A stretch of DNA of 10,591 nucleotides from Euperipatoides rowelli (lineage: Eukaryota; Onychophora; Udeonychophora; Euonychophora; Peripatopsidae), in assembly GCA_003024985.2 (NCBI GenBank), contig PXIH01S0006372.1; one strand, 5' to 3'. Below are positions 1-7,106 of this stretch, one piece after another (the stretch's first letter is position 1; each line of letters begins with the position of its first letter). The notes below the pieces were generated by a model. It was not told the DNA's origin. It did not search any database and saw nothing but the letters and a program-made list of their open reading frames with translations. A program made the translations under genes and the position numbers.

Positions 1-960
1 AATAATTCAATTCTTTAAAATACAAAATTTGTGTATTTCATTAATACACTAATTTCAAAGTATTGATTTGTTATTGTAAATAATAGCCTACTTATCAATA
101 AGCATTCAATATGATAAGGAAGTATAAGTTTATTACCTATGAACATGCTGTATTATAAAACTGGTCAAGAAAAGGATCGTAAATTAGCTTAACTGTTGTT
201 TGACATGTTAATTTGTAGTATTGTGAAAACTTTCAGGTCATTTTTCAAGGTATCATGAAAATTTAATCTAAACATCTGTCATTTGTCACAGCTTGAATGC
301 AACATTTCAGTTTGGTTTTATTATGTTTTGAACAGTTCATCTCCTTTAGTCAAGTATTTTCATGTAATCAGTCTTCTGGTGCAAATGACAGATGTTTGCT
401 ATGTTTTTGGTATCTTTTACAGAAATTTGATCATACAGATATTTGCTTGTATGAAAGAATGTAATATTATACTGCCATCTATTGAGAAAAAATGTAAAGA
501 GTAAATATTTTTTAGTATTAAACTTATAGAAACATTCTGTTGTAATTGACTTTAGTCCTGAAAGCTTTGGCTGGCTTCATCATTCCCCCTTCGCCCACCA
601 TTAGCAATCTTATTTCCCAATGGAAATATTCTACTTGTATTCATAAAATGTTGTGCAATAAAATATTAATAAAAACTATTGATTTCTCGCAATATTGATA
701 GTATTTATCACTATTATTTTTAATTTAATATAGGTACCGGTATTCAATTTGTATTGAATAAATTTGCTCTAAAAACTTTTAATATTTTATGTTGATATAT
801 TACTACTAAATAATAATATAGTTTGTATCTTGGCCAACCATCAATATTTGTTCCTCCAAATAATTTTAAATTTTGTAATCTTTCAAAATTGTGTGAGCAA
901 TTGAAACTTTCAAATTACTTGAATTAATTTTAATTTTATTGTTTTAATTATTGATACAAA
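1..960. other. AT-rich flank, no gene recognised
   Basis: I see no supportable gene. The longest open stretch (283-504, + strand) begins at TTG, not ATG, has no recognisable domain and looks like chance. A perfect 8-bp inverted repeat with a 4-base loop lies at 741-760 (tattcaat / attgaata). An AATAAA occurs at 657-662, which is expected by chance at this base composition. The segment ends where the tRNA-like promoter boxes and the purine-rich LINE A begin. Confidence 0.6.
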
Positions 961-985
961 ATGGCGGTGGCTGATTATAAATTAT

Positions 986-1039
986 TGGCAAAGGCAGCAG
1001 AGAGCTAAGTTTGGGATACGAAAGTCATGAGATCGAATC
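986..1039 (+). promoter_or_regulatory. Pol III box A / box B pair, possible tRNA-derived SINE remnant
   Basis: GATCGAATC at 1031-1039 fits the box B consensus GWTCRANNC exactly. TGGCAAAGGCAG at 986-997 fits box A with one extra base. The two starts are 45 bases apart, the distance from nucleotide 8 to nucleotide 53 in a standard tRNA. The predicted anticodon-loop position (1010-1016) reads TTTGGGA. The acceptor, D and T stems do not pair properly, so this is not a working tRNA. It could be a decayed SINE head, a LINE 5' promoter or chance. It lies directly 5' of LINE A. Confidence 0.35.
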
Positions 1040-1209
1040 CTACCAACTCCAATATTTTTTAGGGGAAGTTTGAAAGAGTTGAGTAGAGATAAAAAAGATA
1101 AGGGGAGGCAATATTAAAACCATGGAAAAAATATAGTGAAAAAAAGAGCATATACAAAGGAAGGATTTACAAAAGAAAGAAAGGGAACGATAGAAAGGGG
1201 AATAAATAT

Positions 1210-1770
1210 ATGATATATAAACATGCAGGGGGGGGAGAAGAAGAGAAAAGTGGGAAGAGTTAATAGAAATGAGTGATAGGGAGGATTTGGACATNGGATA
1301 CAAAAAATTGTAAAGAGCATATGTGGATTTTAATTAATAAAAATAAAGAAAAAATTATGTTAGGATTAGTATATATGGCAGTAAACGGTGATACGGAAGA
1401 AATTGATTGGAATAATAGTATTATGAATGTGTTAAAAAAGATATTGAGGAATACAGAAGGAAGGGGTATAAAGTAATAATATTAGGGGATTTTAACGTAC
1501 ATATAGAGGAATTTGGAGGAAGAGATAATAAAAATGGAAAGATGCTAAAAAAATTTAGCGAAGAAATTAATTTAGAAATAGGAAATTTGATGGGCATATG
1601 TGAGGGTGAAATTACTTGGGGTAGAATAAAGCAAAAGTCGGTAATTGACTTTATACTAATAGCAAATGAATAGAATAAGGAAATTAGAGGCATAAAAATA
1701 TGGGTGAAGAGGAGGTGGGATGTGAAACTGGTCATAATTTAATTACAATAAAATGGGGGAACTATAAGAG
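1210..1770 (+). pseudogene. LINE A endonuclease domain (broken, internally deleted)
   Basis: This is a remnant of the AP-like endonuclease that nicks target DNA. The start motif N-M-Q-G lies at 1220-1231 in frame 2. A run of eight G (1228-1235) then shifts to frame 3 for WEELIEMSDREDLDI. After the N at 1295 the frame changes to 1 (CKEHMWILI, then GLVYMAVNG). About 60 residues usual between these points, including the catalytic Glu, appear to be deleted. A one-base loss near 1464-1470 leads to frame 3, where GDFN (1485-1496), EITW and SVIDFIL are seen, ending at TAG 1671-1673. A last shift to frame 2 gives the terminal motif as T-G-H (1727-1735) in place of S-D-H, so the catalytic Asp codon is changed. 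The enzyme cannot be active. Confidence 0.85.
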
Positions 1771-2400
1771 AGGGGAAAAGGATGAAATAAAGGAGAATAA
1801 AATAAAAGGATGGAATATTATGAAAAAGGGAGGGTTAGTAAGTTTTGGGAGTGAGGTTGATAGATTAAAAATACAAAAAAAAATAAGTTATGAAAGATTC
1901 CTGGAAATACCAAATGAAACAGCAAAAGAAAAATTGGGAGTAAGAGGAATAAGGAGAAATAGTAATAGGAAAAAGGGACATAATAAGGAAATAGAAAAAT
2001 TAATAAAAGAAAGAAAGCAAATAGGGGATAGAAGCAAAGTATAAAAAACAAAGAAGAAAAAGTGATATGTGAAGGAAAGTGGCAAAGATATTTAGAGTGT
2101 AAAAAGGAGGCAANAATAAAAATAGATAATCAAAGAAGGAAAATGGATAGGAAATTAATGAGTGAAATTAGAGGGGGAAGATGGGAGGGCTGTAGAAAGT
2201 TTTGGAAATATGTTAAAGGAAGGAAAAAGAAAGGGAAGGTTAAACAGGAATTAGAGGGGATGGAAGGAATAGTAAATGATGGAGAAAAATTAAAAGATGT
2301 GTTAAACAAATTTGCTATAAATATGCAGATGGAGGGGGTAGAAAAAAGGAAAGAAAGATAAAAAAAATGAAAATATAAATGAAAAATATGATTTAAGGAT
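1771..2400 (+). pseudogene. LINE A linker between endonuclease and RT
   Basis: The region is lysine-, glutamate- and arginine-rich and read in two frames: frame 2 up to the stop at 2042-2044, and frame 1 from 2062 to 2361. It includes GRWEGCRKFWKYVKGRKKK near 2178-2240, which resembles the W-x-F/Y-V segment commonly found just ahead of the RT in such LINEs. No separate catalytic motif is visible. The N at 2114 makes one codon unreadable. Its identity rests on its position between the EN and RT domains and on shared base composition, not on a diagnostic motif. Confidence 0.7.
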
Positions 2401-3330
2401 AGACGAGGGCTCATTTAATAGGATCATAGATAAAATGAAGGATGGGAAGGCAAAGGGTTTGAATGGAGTGGCAATAGAAATAATAAAGGCAATGGGTAAG
2501 GAGGGGAGGGAATATTTAAGGTTGACCATGGAGGATATAATGAATTATAGAAAATTTCCAAATGAATTGAAGGAAACAAGAATAAGAATGATACATAAAG
2601 GGAAGGGAAAGGATAAGAAAAGATTGGAAAATTACAGGCCAATAGCAGTAACAAGTGTATTATATAAAATTTTTATGTACATTATGAAGGAATGGATTGT
2701 GGAATGGATGGAGGGAAATAATATAATAGGTGAATTACAACATGGTTTTAGAAAGGACAGGAACATGAGTGACTGTTTATATATAATTACTCAATTGATG
2801 GAAAGAAGTATGAGGGAAAATAGTAGATTAGTGATAGNCTTTCTTGATGTTAAAAAAGCTTATGATATGGTAGATAGGGAGAAATTGTGGAACATATTGC
2901 AGGATAAAGGAATGAAGCAGGAATGGGTAGAGATATTGAAACAAATTTATAAGGATAATAAGAATCAGATATGATTAAAAGTGAAAAAGGATTGAGGCAA
3001 AGATGCCCAATGTCAGCAATACTTTTTATAATATATATAAGTAAATTAGAAAAAGAGCTAGTAAAATCAGTAAAAGGGGTAAGCTTAAGGGGAGTGCTAA
3101 ATAGAAAATTACCAGGGCTAATATTTGCTGATGATGTAATGGTATGTGCAGAAAATAGGGAGGAGTTACAGTTATTATTGGATGTATGTGGACAGACTAT
3201 AAATGAGTTGGGTTTGGAATTTAGTGTTGAAAAATCAAACGTATTGTGGGTAAATAAAAGAGAGGAAGGGATTTTGGAACTAAATAAAGAGAAAATAGAG
3301 AAGTTAAGCAATACAAGTATTTGGGTGTAA
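2401..3330 (+). pseudogene. LINE A reverse transcriptase domain
   Basis: This domain would synthesise cDNA at the nicked target. From 2435 in frame 2 the RT blocks appear in order: KAKGLNGVAIEII, then ENYRPIAVTSVLYK, then GELQHGFRKDR, then FLDVKKAYDMVD. The first catalytic Asp is GAT 2846-2848; the N at 2838 spoils the codon two residues before it. Frame 2 stops at 2972-2974, and reading resumes in frame 1 with GLRQRCPMSAILF. The usual Q-G-C is Q-R-C here, and a few residues between the blocks seem lost. The second catalytic pair, in F-A-D-D, is at 3124-3135 and intact. The domain continues to GLEFSVEKSN, then shifts frame near 3310. The match to LINE RTs is strong. Confidence 0.93.
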
Positions 3331-4326
3331 TATTAGGAGAAGGAAATGATTATTTAAAGGAATGGGGAAAAATTATTAGGTAAAGCAAAAAGAAATAAAG
3401 GAATGATTAAAAAAGTAGCACTTATGAGTTATAGTAAATATGAAGTGGTTAGAATATTATGGAAAGGGGTAGCAGTACCAGGAATAATGTAACGTAGTGA
3501 TGTATTGGTGATATCTAAACAAGTAAGAGAGGAATTAGAAAAGTTACAAAGGGAGATGGGTAGGTTTGATTTTGGGGGGGAAGTATTATTAGGGCAATAG
3601 AAGCTATCCAAGGAGAAATGGGGTGGAGCTTATTTGAAGTTAGGGAAATGAAAGCGAAGCTAAAAATATTTGGTAGATTGCAGTTAATGGGGGAGAGTAG
3701 AGTGTGTAAATGGGTATTTAGAGATAGTATGTTAAGAGGGATGAAGTCAAAATGGTGGAAATGGGTAATACAATTGGCAAAAGTAGCAGACAAAGAGAGG
3801 ATGGGATAGAGAAATGAAAGAGGTAACTAATTATTTAAATGAAAATTTATGGAATAATGAAATTGAGAAAATAACAAAGAATGAAGGGGAAAGATCTTGG
3901 CAAGAGAAAGTGGTAAAGAAAAAGTCATTAAATATTTACAAAAATAAATTATCTGTCAAGGAAGAAGGAGAGTTATATGGAAATGATAGGGGAAGTGAAT
4001 TGTTGTTTCAAGCAAGAACAGGTAGTTTAAGAACAAAGGTTAGAGAATGAAATTTTGGAGAAGAAAAGGGAGTAATATGTGATTTATGTGATGTGGGGAA
4101 AGAGAATATTGAGCATATATTGATGGAATGTAAAAGACTAGAAATAGAACGTTTCAAAGTGATAAAAAATGGAGGATTGTGCTTAGATGATTTTGGTAAC
4201 AAAGAAAAAATAATAGTGAAATGGTTGAGTTTTGAAGAGAAAGGAGGGTGGATGGGATGGGTGAAGTGTTTGTTGGTTGAGTGGGAGAGAACTAATGTTA
4301 TAAAAAAAGAGAGAAAGAAGAAATAG
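3315..4326 (+). pseudogene. LINE A thumb and C-terminal zinc-finger region
   Basis: The protein continues as KYLGVILGEGNDYL (frame 3 from 3315), then KLLGKAKRNKGMIKKVAL in frame 1, interrupted by TAA 3490-3492. A frame change at the G7 run (3574-3580) leads to AIEAIQGEMGW and KLKIFGRLQLM (frame 3 from 3594), typical of the region after the RT in CR1-like and allied LINEs. From about 3800 it is in frame 1 to the final TAG 4324-4326, broken only by TGA 4048-4050. A C-x2-C-x8-H-x4-C finger (Cys codons 4078, 4087 and 4129; His 4114; surrounding NIEHILMEC) matches the finger found at the C terminus of many LINE ORF2 proteins. Confidence 0.87.
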
Positions 4327-4512
4327 GGGAAGTAATGAGTAAATCATAGAATAAATTGGAGGTGACAGAGGAGGAGTTATGGGGGAGAAATTGAATGGGA
4401 GGAAATGAGATCAAGGGGTGAGAATGAAGTTTGGAGTAGAGAAAATGGCTAACATCAAATGATGACTCTGGGTATAAGGAGTAGCCATGCAAGAATCGTA
4501 ATCGTAATGTAG
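4327..4512 (+). other. LINE A 3' UTR
   Basis: Purine-rich sequence of the same style as the coding part continues past the ORF stop and changes abruptly to ordinary AT-rich DNA after about 4512. It contains no poly(A). The end is placed at the short tandem tail described separately. In LINEs the 3' UTR is the part recognised by the element's own RT, so this end would be the one shared with any non-autonomous partner. Confidence 0.65.
4494..4509 (+). repeat. Short 3' tail of LINE A, (AATCGT)2AATG
   Basis: Two tandem AATCGT units followed by AATG close the purine-rich element. CR1-, L2- and I-type LINEs commonly end in a few copies of a short repeat rather than poly(A), and the position fits that pattern. 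With only two full units the call is moderate. Confidence 0.55.
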
Positions 4513-4711
4513 AATATACAGTAGGTTGATCACATGAATATTATATGATTGGTTAAATAAAGTTTATGAGAAAAAGCGAGAAAATAGTAGACTTGATGGA
4601 ATAGATGTACAATAAGATGTGATGAATTATTCTGCTGGGGTTGATTAAACTTCCAAAGCCTGTTGATGCCTTAGAATTACAGTAGCCTAAAGTACCGTAA
4701 CATATATTTTT

Positions 4712-4762
4712 TTAGTAGGAACTTATTAGTATCGACAAGTGTTGGCCGATACTAATAACTAA
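4712..4762. repeat. Hairpin with perfect 12-bp stem
   Basis: ttattagtatcg (4723-4734) and cgatactaataa (4747-4758) are perfect reverse complements around a 12-base loop, inside which caa/ttg can pair further. An outer ttagt (4712-4716) can pair with actaa (4758-4762) across a bulge. No coding context. It may be a small palindromic element or a structured RNA site. Confidence 0.7.
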
Positions 4763-4813
4763 TCATTGTAGAGCCTAATTATCTTCATTACCCTAAATCA
4801 TTTGTTCTTTTTA

Positions 4814-4825
4814 CCCCCCCCCCCC
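4814..4825 (+). repeat. C12 homopolymer
   Basis: Twelve consecutive C in otherwise AT-rich DNA. Such runs are prone to slippage and to sequencing error. Confidence 0.9.
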
Positions 4826-4955
4826 TATAATATCAAGGCACTTAAGTATGGTTCTAGTGTCACTTTACTGTATACACTGTATGTTCTTTCAACATTGCTT
4901 GCTGTCAATATGTACTGTATCATAACTCTAATGAAGATTCAGAAAGTGGTTTAAG

Positions 4956-4998
4956 TAATTCAGTTTTCTATATTCAGTTTATATAGAAAACTGAATTA
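4956..4998. repeat. Perfect 18-bp inverted repeat with 7-base loop
   Basis: The arm taattcagttttctatat (4956-4973) and its exact reverse complement (4981-4998) are separated by tcagttt. This would form a long stem in RNA or a cruciform in DNA. No flanking gene, no poly(U) tract and no target duplication were seen. Confidence 0.85.
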
Positions 4999-5716
4999 AT
5001 TTCTGTGAGGCTACACATTTTATTATCACTCATCAATTAAACTGTATGGTATGGAAATTACACCAGGCTATTTAATTACTTATAATCGATAAAGTCAAAA
5101 TTGTTCATCAATTTATTAGAGCTTGTATATGTCAATATTTACAAACAATTGTTCCCAAGATTGGAAGATTATATGCATTCTACAAACAGAGGAAAAGAAT
5201 ATGGCCTATCATTTCTTTTTCTGTAGATTTAACTCATCGGCAAAGATAGTAAAAAGAAAACCTCCAGTGTTCCAGATAGAAATAGTGACTTTGTTGTATG
5301 CTATGGAAGATTTTCATCACATCAAAATTGTTAAAATATAGTAAGCATTTATAGGAGTGTATAGCCCTACAATTATCATTTATTATATGTTTGCTAGGAT
5401 TCTCCACAAGAAGTTGGACAATATTTTGGATGATCTACTAAAAGCAGTTGGTTGCTAATATTCTAACTCTGGGGATTTGGTAAATATATTTATCTGCTAA
5501 TATTAAGAAGAAAGGAAAATCCATGGTATGTATTTTAAATTAGATAAACTTAATTTCTATATTTTGATGGCCATTAATTAACAGAAAATTAGTTATTATG
5601 GTACTAATTATTTTAATTTCAGTCAGCTGTCTTGATTTTCTTGTACTAGTTTAGAGTAAGAATTATGTGCTTTACCAGATTAGGATAAATGTTATAATAA
5701 ATTATTTGTGTAAGTC

Positions 5717-5724
5717 AATATGGC
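5717..5724 (+). promoter_or_regulatory. YY1-like AANATGGC over the copy A start codon
   Basis: AATATGGC overlaps the ATG at 5720-5722 and fits the YY1 core AANATGGC. The same core is found at the same place in copy B. YY1 sites near the 5' end of mammalian L1 are known to set the transcription start. A similar role here is inference only. Confidence 0.4.
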
Positions 5725-6446
5725 GGAACCTCTACCAGCAACAACAAGTGCTGACAAGTTTCTATACTCCTACTTTCAAACTTTTGGAAGCAGTGAAAAA
5801 TTACAATGAGATAATTACTAATCCTGAAAATTATTCACAGAGATTTATAAAATTTATAAGAGCCTTAAAATAATGGGTCTTAATAATTAAACCGACTTGT
5901 ACAAAATCAAAATTGCTATTCTCAATATATAGGGAAATTAAAAATGTCAAAAAAGAAATAGAACCATTAATTAGAAATGCTGATATTATTGGTAAACAAA
6001 ACATACTAAGTGTTTATTTTCCATGCAATCCCAAGTATTTGGAAGTTGATGTTGCTCCTAAAGAAGATAAAATCAAATTGGAAATTTTTTTATGTGCAAA
6101 AACTTTAACGTAGTACCTGCAAACTGGGGCTTTATATATAATTATATTACAGTCAGAGTACATTCTGTATATAGTTATTTTACATTGCCACACACTGTAA
6201 ATTATGCTATTTTAAAAGAGCAATCAAATAAATTCATTCATATCTTTGAAATTAAGACAGAAGTCATTCATTTCTCAGATAATACTACTTACCTGTTGGT
6301 ATTAAAGCAATGCAAAAGAACAATACTCCGCTGGAAGACATTCCACATTTATTAATGATAAAAGGAGCCTTCATTTTGTAATCAGTACCAGGCTGTGATC
6401 CTTTATGCCTCAATTGTAAACATTGGGGCATAAATTCAATGAATGT
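5720..6446 (+). pseudogene. LINE B ORF1 (Gag-like zinc-knuckle protein), copy A, broken
   Basis: ORF1 proteins of LINEs bind the element's RNA. The start is ATG 5720-5722 (M-A-E-P-L), which aligns with the ATG of copy B. The frame moves from 2 to 3 near 5775 (KLLEAVKNYNEI, YSQRFIKFIRALK), meets TAA 5871-5873, and goes on in the same frame through ADIIGK (5979-5996) and NPKYLEVDVA to TAG 6111-6113. It then moves to frame 2 (ANWGF, ITVRVH, HIFEIK 6239-6256) and frame 1 (IKAM, DIPHLLMIKG, TAA 6379-6381, PLCLNCKHW). One missing base after the W codon shifts the rest of the knuckle. Cys codons are at 6406, 6415 and 6444 and His at 6429, giving C-x2-C-x4-H-x4-C. The layout (V-x-V-H segment, D-x-P-H-L-L, P-L-C-L-x-C) matches Gag-like/ZCCHC3-like ORF1 proteins of invertebrate LINEs, from memory. 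Confidence 0.78.
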
Positions 6447-6468
6447 ACAATTTAGCTTGTTTTGCTTT
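6447..6468. other. Junction between the two inverted LINE B copies
   Basis: Copy A resemblance ends at the last zinc-knuckle Cys codon (6444-6446). Copy B resemblance on the opposite strand ends near its GDFN-like motif (6469-6480). The switch therefore falls in about 22 bases. No poly(A), tail repeat or target duplication is visible at the join. Confidence 0.6.
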
Positions 6469-6913
6469 ATTGTAATTGCCTGCTACTATGAAATTTTGGT
6501 AATGAGACTCCTGTAACAAATCCTTTAATTGTTTGTAGAAAGTTCCATGCTGTTTAACTAATATTGGAAAATGAATGTTAACAATCAAATAACATTCATG
6601 TTATTGATTACCTTAATGGACATCATTTGATCATTTATTGTAAATACATTTACTATGCAACTTATCCAGCTTCGATTAACCAATACTGCTACACCAGCCT
6701 TGCAGGTTAATGCTTGAGATTAATAGGCTGCAAAACAGGGTTCAATTCTTTGCAAAATGTTATTAGCATCAGCCCTTCTAAGCTTAGTCTAAGAATGAAT
6801 GTTGGGGAATTTTTAATTATTTTTGTTAGGACAAAATTAAGTTTATTATGATAATTAATTCCATGAACATTTAATGTTTTGAATAAGAAATTTTGAAATT
6901 TATTCTGTTGCAT
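6469..6913 (-). pseudogene. LINE B ORF2 endonuclease domain, copy B, truncated
   Basis: The likely start is ATG 6913-6911 (M-Q-Q-N-K-F), followed by the AP-endonuclease opening T-L-N-V-H-G-I (NVHGI at 6857-6871). A Glu in L-S-L-E sits where Q-E-T-H is expected. The frame then shifts to a block containing A-D-A-N-N-I-L-Q-R-I, then AGVAVLVNRSW (GVAVLV at 6678-6695), typical of the central EN strand. A further shift gives FYKQLKDLLQESHYQNFIVA and G-N-Y-N (6469-6480), in the place of the G-D-F-N catalytic motif. The Asp is therefore changed to Asn. The spacing from NVHGI to GNYN, about 134 residues, is normal for the family. The rest of ORF2 is missing at the junction with copy A. Confidence 0.72.
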
Positions 6914-7106
6914 TTATAGCAAACAAAATGGAAAAAATTTAATTTAAATAAATAAAACATATTGTTGTGGTAATGATAAACCAAACATTACGTCAAGGAA
7001 AATGAAGATGAATTTACCTTCTTTTGCTGCATTTGAAATCGTGAAATATCTACTTGGATAGTGCTACTGTATGTTGTAGTTTAAGTTTTTTTGCTTTTCC
7101 TGTTAC
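6914..7106 (-). other. Spacer between LINE B ORF1 and ORF2
   Basis: About 193 bases between the ORF1 stop (7109-7107) and the proposed ORF2 start (6913). No coding block or binding site was recognised. The length is plausible for a two-ORF LINE. An earlier ORF2 start cannot be excluded. Confidence 0.5.

Larger units (their letters stand above)
1050..4512 (+). mobile_element. LINE A: degenerate APE-type non-LTR retrotransposon
   Basis: A non-LTR retrotransposon copies its RNA into the genome by target-primed reverse transcription, using its own endonuclease and reverse transcriptase. In order it shows an AP-type endonuclease, an EN-RT linker, an RT with the FADD box, a thumb region and a C-terminal CCHC finger, all on the + strand. 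There is no RNase H domain and no LTR. The 3' end carries a short AATCGT tail rather than poly(A), as in CR1/L2-like and related elements. At least eight frame changes or in-frame stops make it non-functional. The 5' limit (about 1050) is judged from where the purine-rich sense strand begins; no clear target-site duplication was found. The clade is uncertain: CR1/L2/Jockey-like is my best guess. Confidence 0.9.
4513..5719. other. Intergenic stretch without recognised gene
   Basis: AT-rich sequence between LINE A and LINE B copy A. It holds two hairpins and a C12 run, listed separately. An open stretch at 5123-5341 (+) starts at TTG, with an internal ATG at 5129, and has no domain I recognise. 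Codons such as those for KPPVFQIEIVTLLYAMEDF read protein-like, so a decayed fragment cannot be excluded. I found no RT, YADD-like or zinc-finger motif on either strand. Confidence 0.5.
5700..6446 (+). mobile_element. LINE B copy A: 5' fragment of a gag-like LINE
   Basis: This copy contains only the ORF1 start through the first zinc knuckle and is cut off where copy B's endonuclease begins. Family membership rests on residue-by-residue resemblance to copy B, which runs on the opposite strand and continues into a LINE endonuclease. Upstream of the ATG the two copies still share a few positions (aataaat, tgtg), so the 5' end lies a little before 5720. The 3' portion, including ORF2, is absent. 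Confidence 0.72.

Noticed and set aside
283-504. 73-codon open frame on the + strand
   Set aside because: Begins at TTG, no domain, no supporting context.
1040-4492. Many Ser/Phe/Leu-rich open frames on the minus strand over LINE A
   Set aside because: Shadows of the purine-rich sense strand: the antisense is pyrimidine-rich, has few stops, and shows no motif.
5123-5341. 72-codon open frame on the + strand
   Set aside because: Begins at TTG (internal ATG 5129) and shows no recognisable family; too weak to call a gene.
6583-6609. Imperfect hairpin aatcaaataacat / atgttattgatt
   Set aside because: Falls within the copy B endonuclease coding blocks and has a bulge; coincidental in AT-rich coding DNA.
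6739-6750. A second box B-like GTTCAATTC
   Set aside because: Lies inside the LINE B endonuclease remnant with no partner box A at tRNA distance; likely chance.
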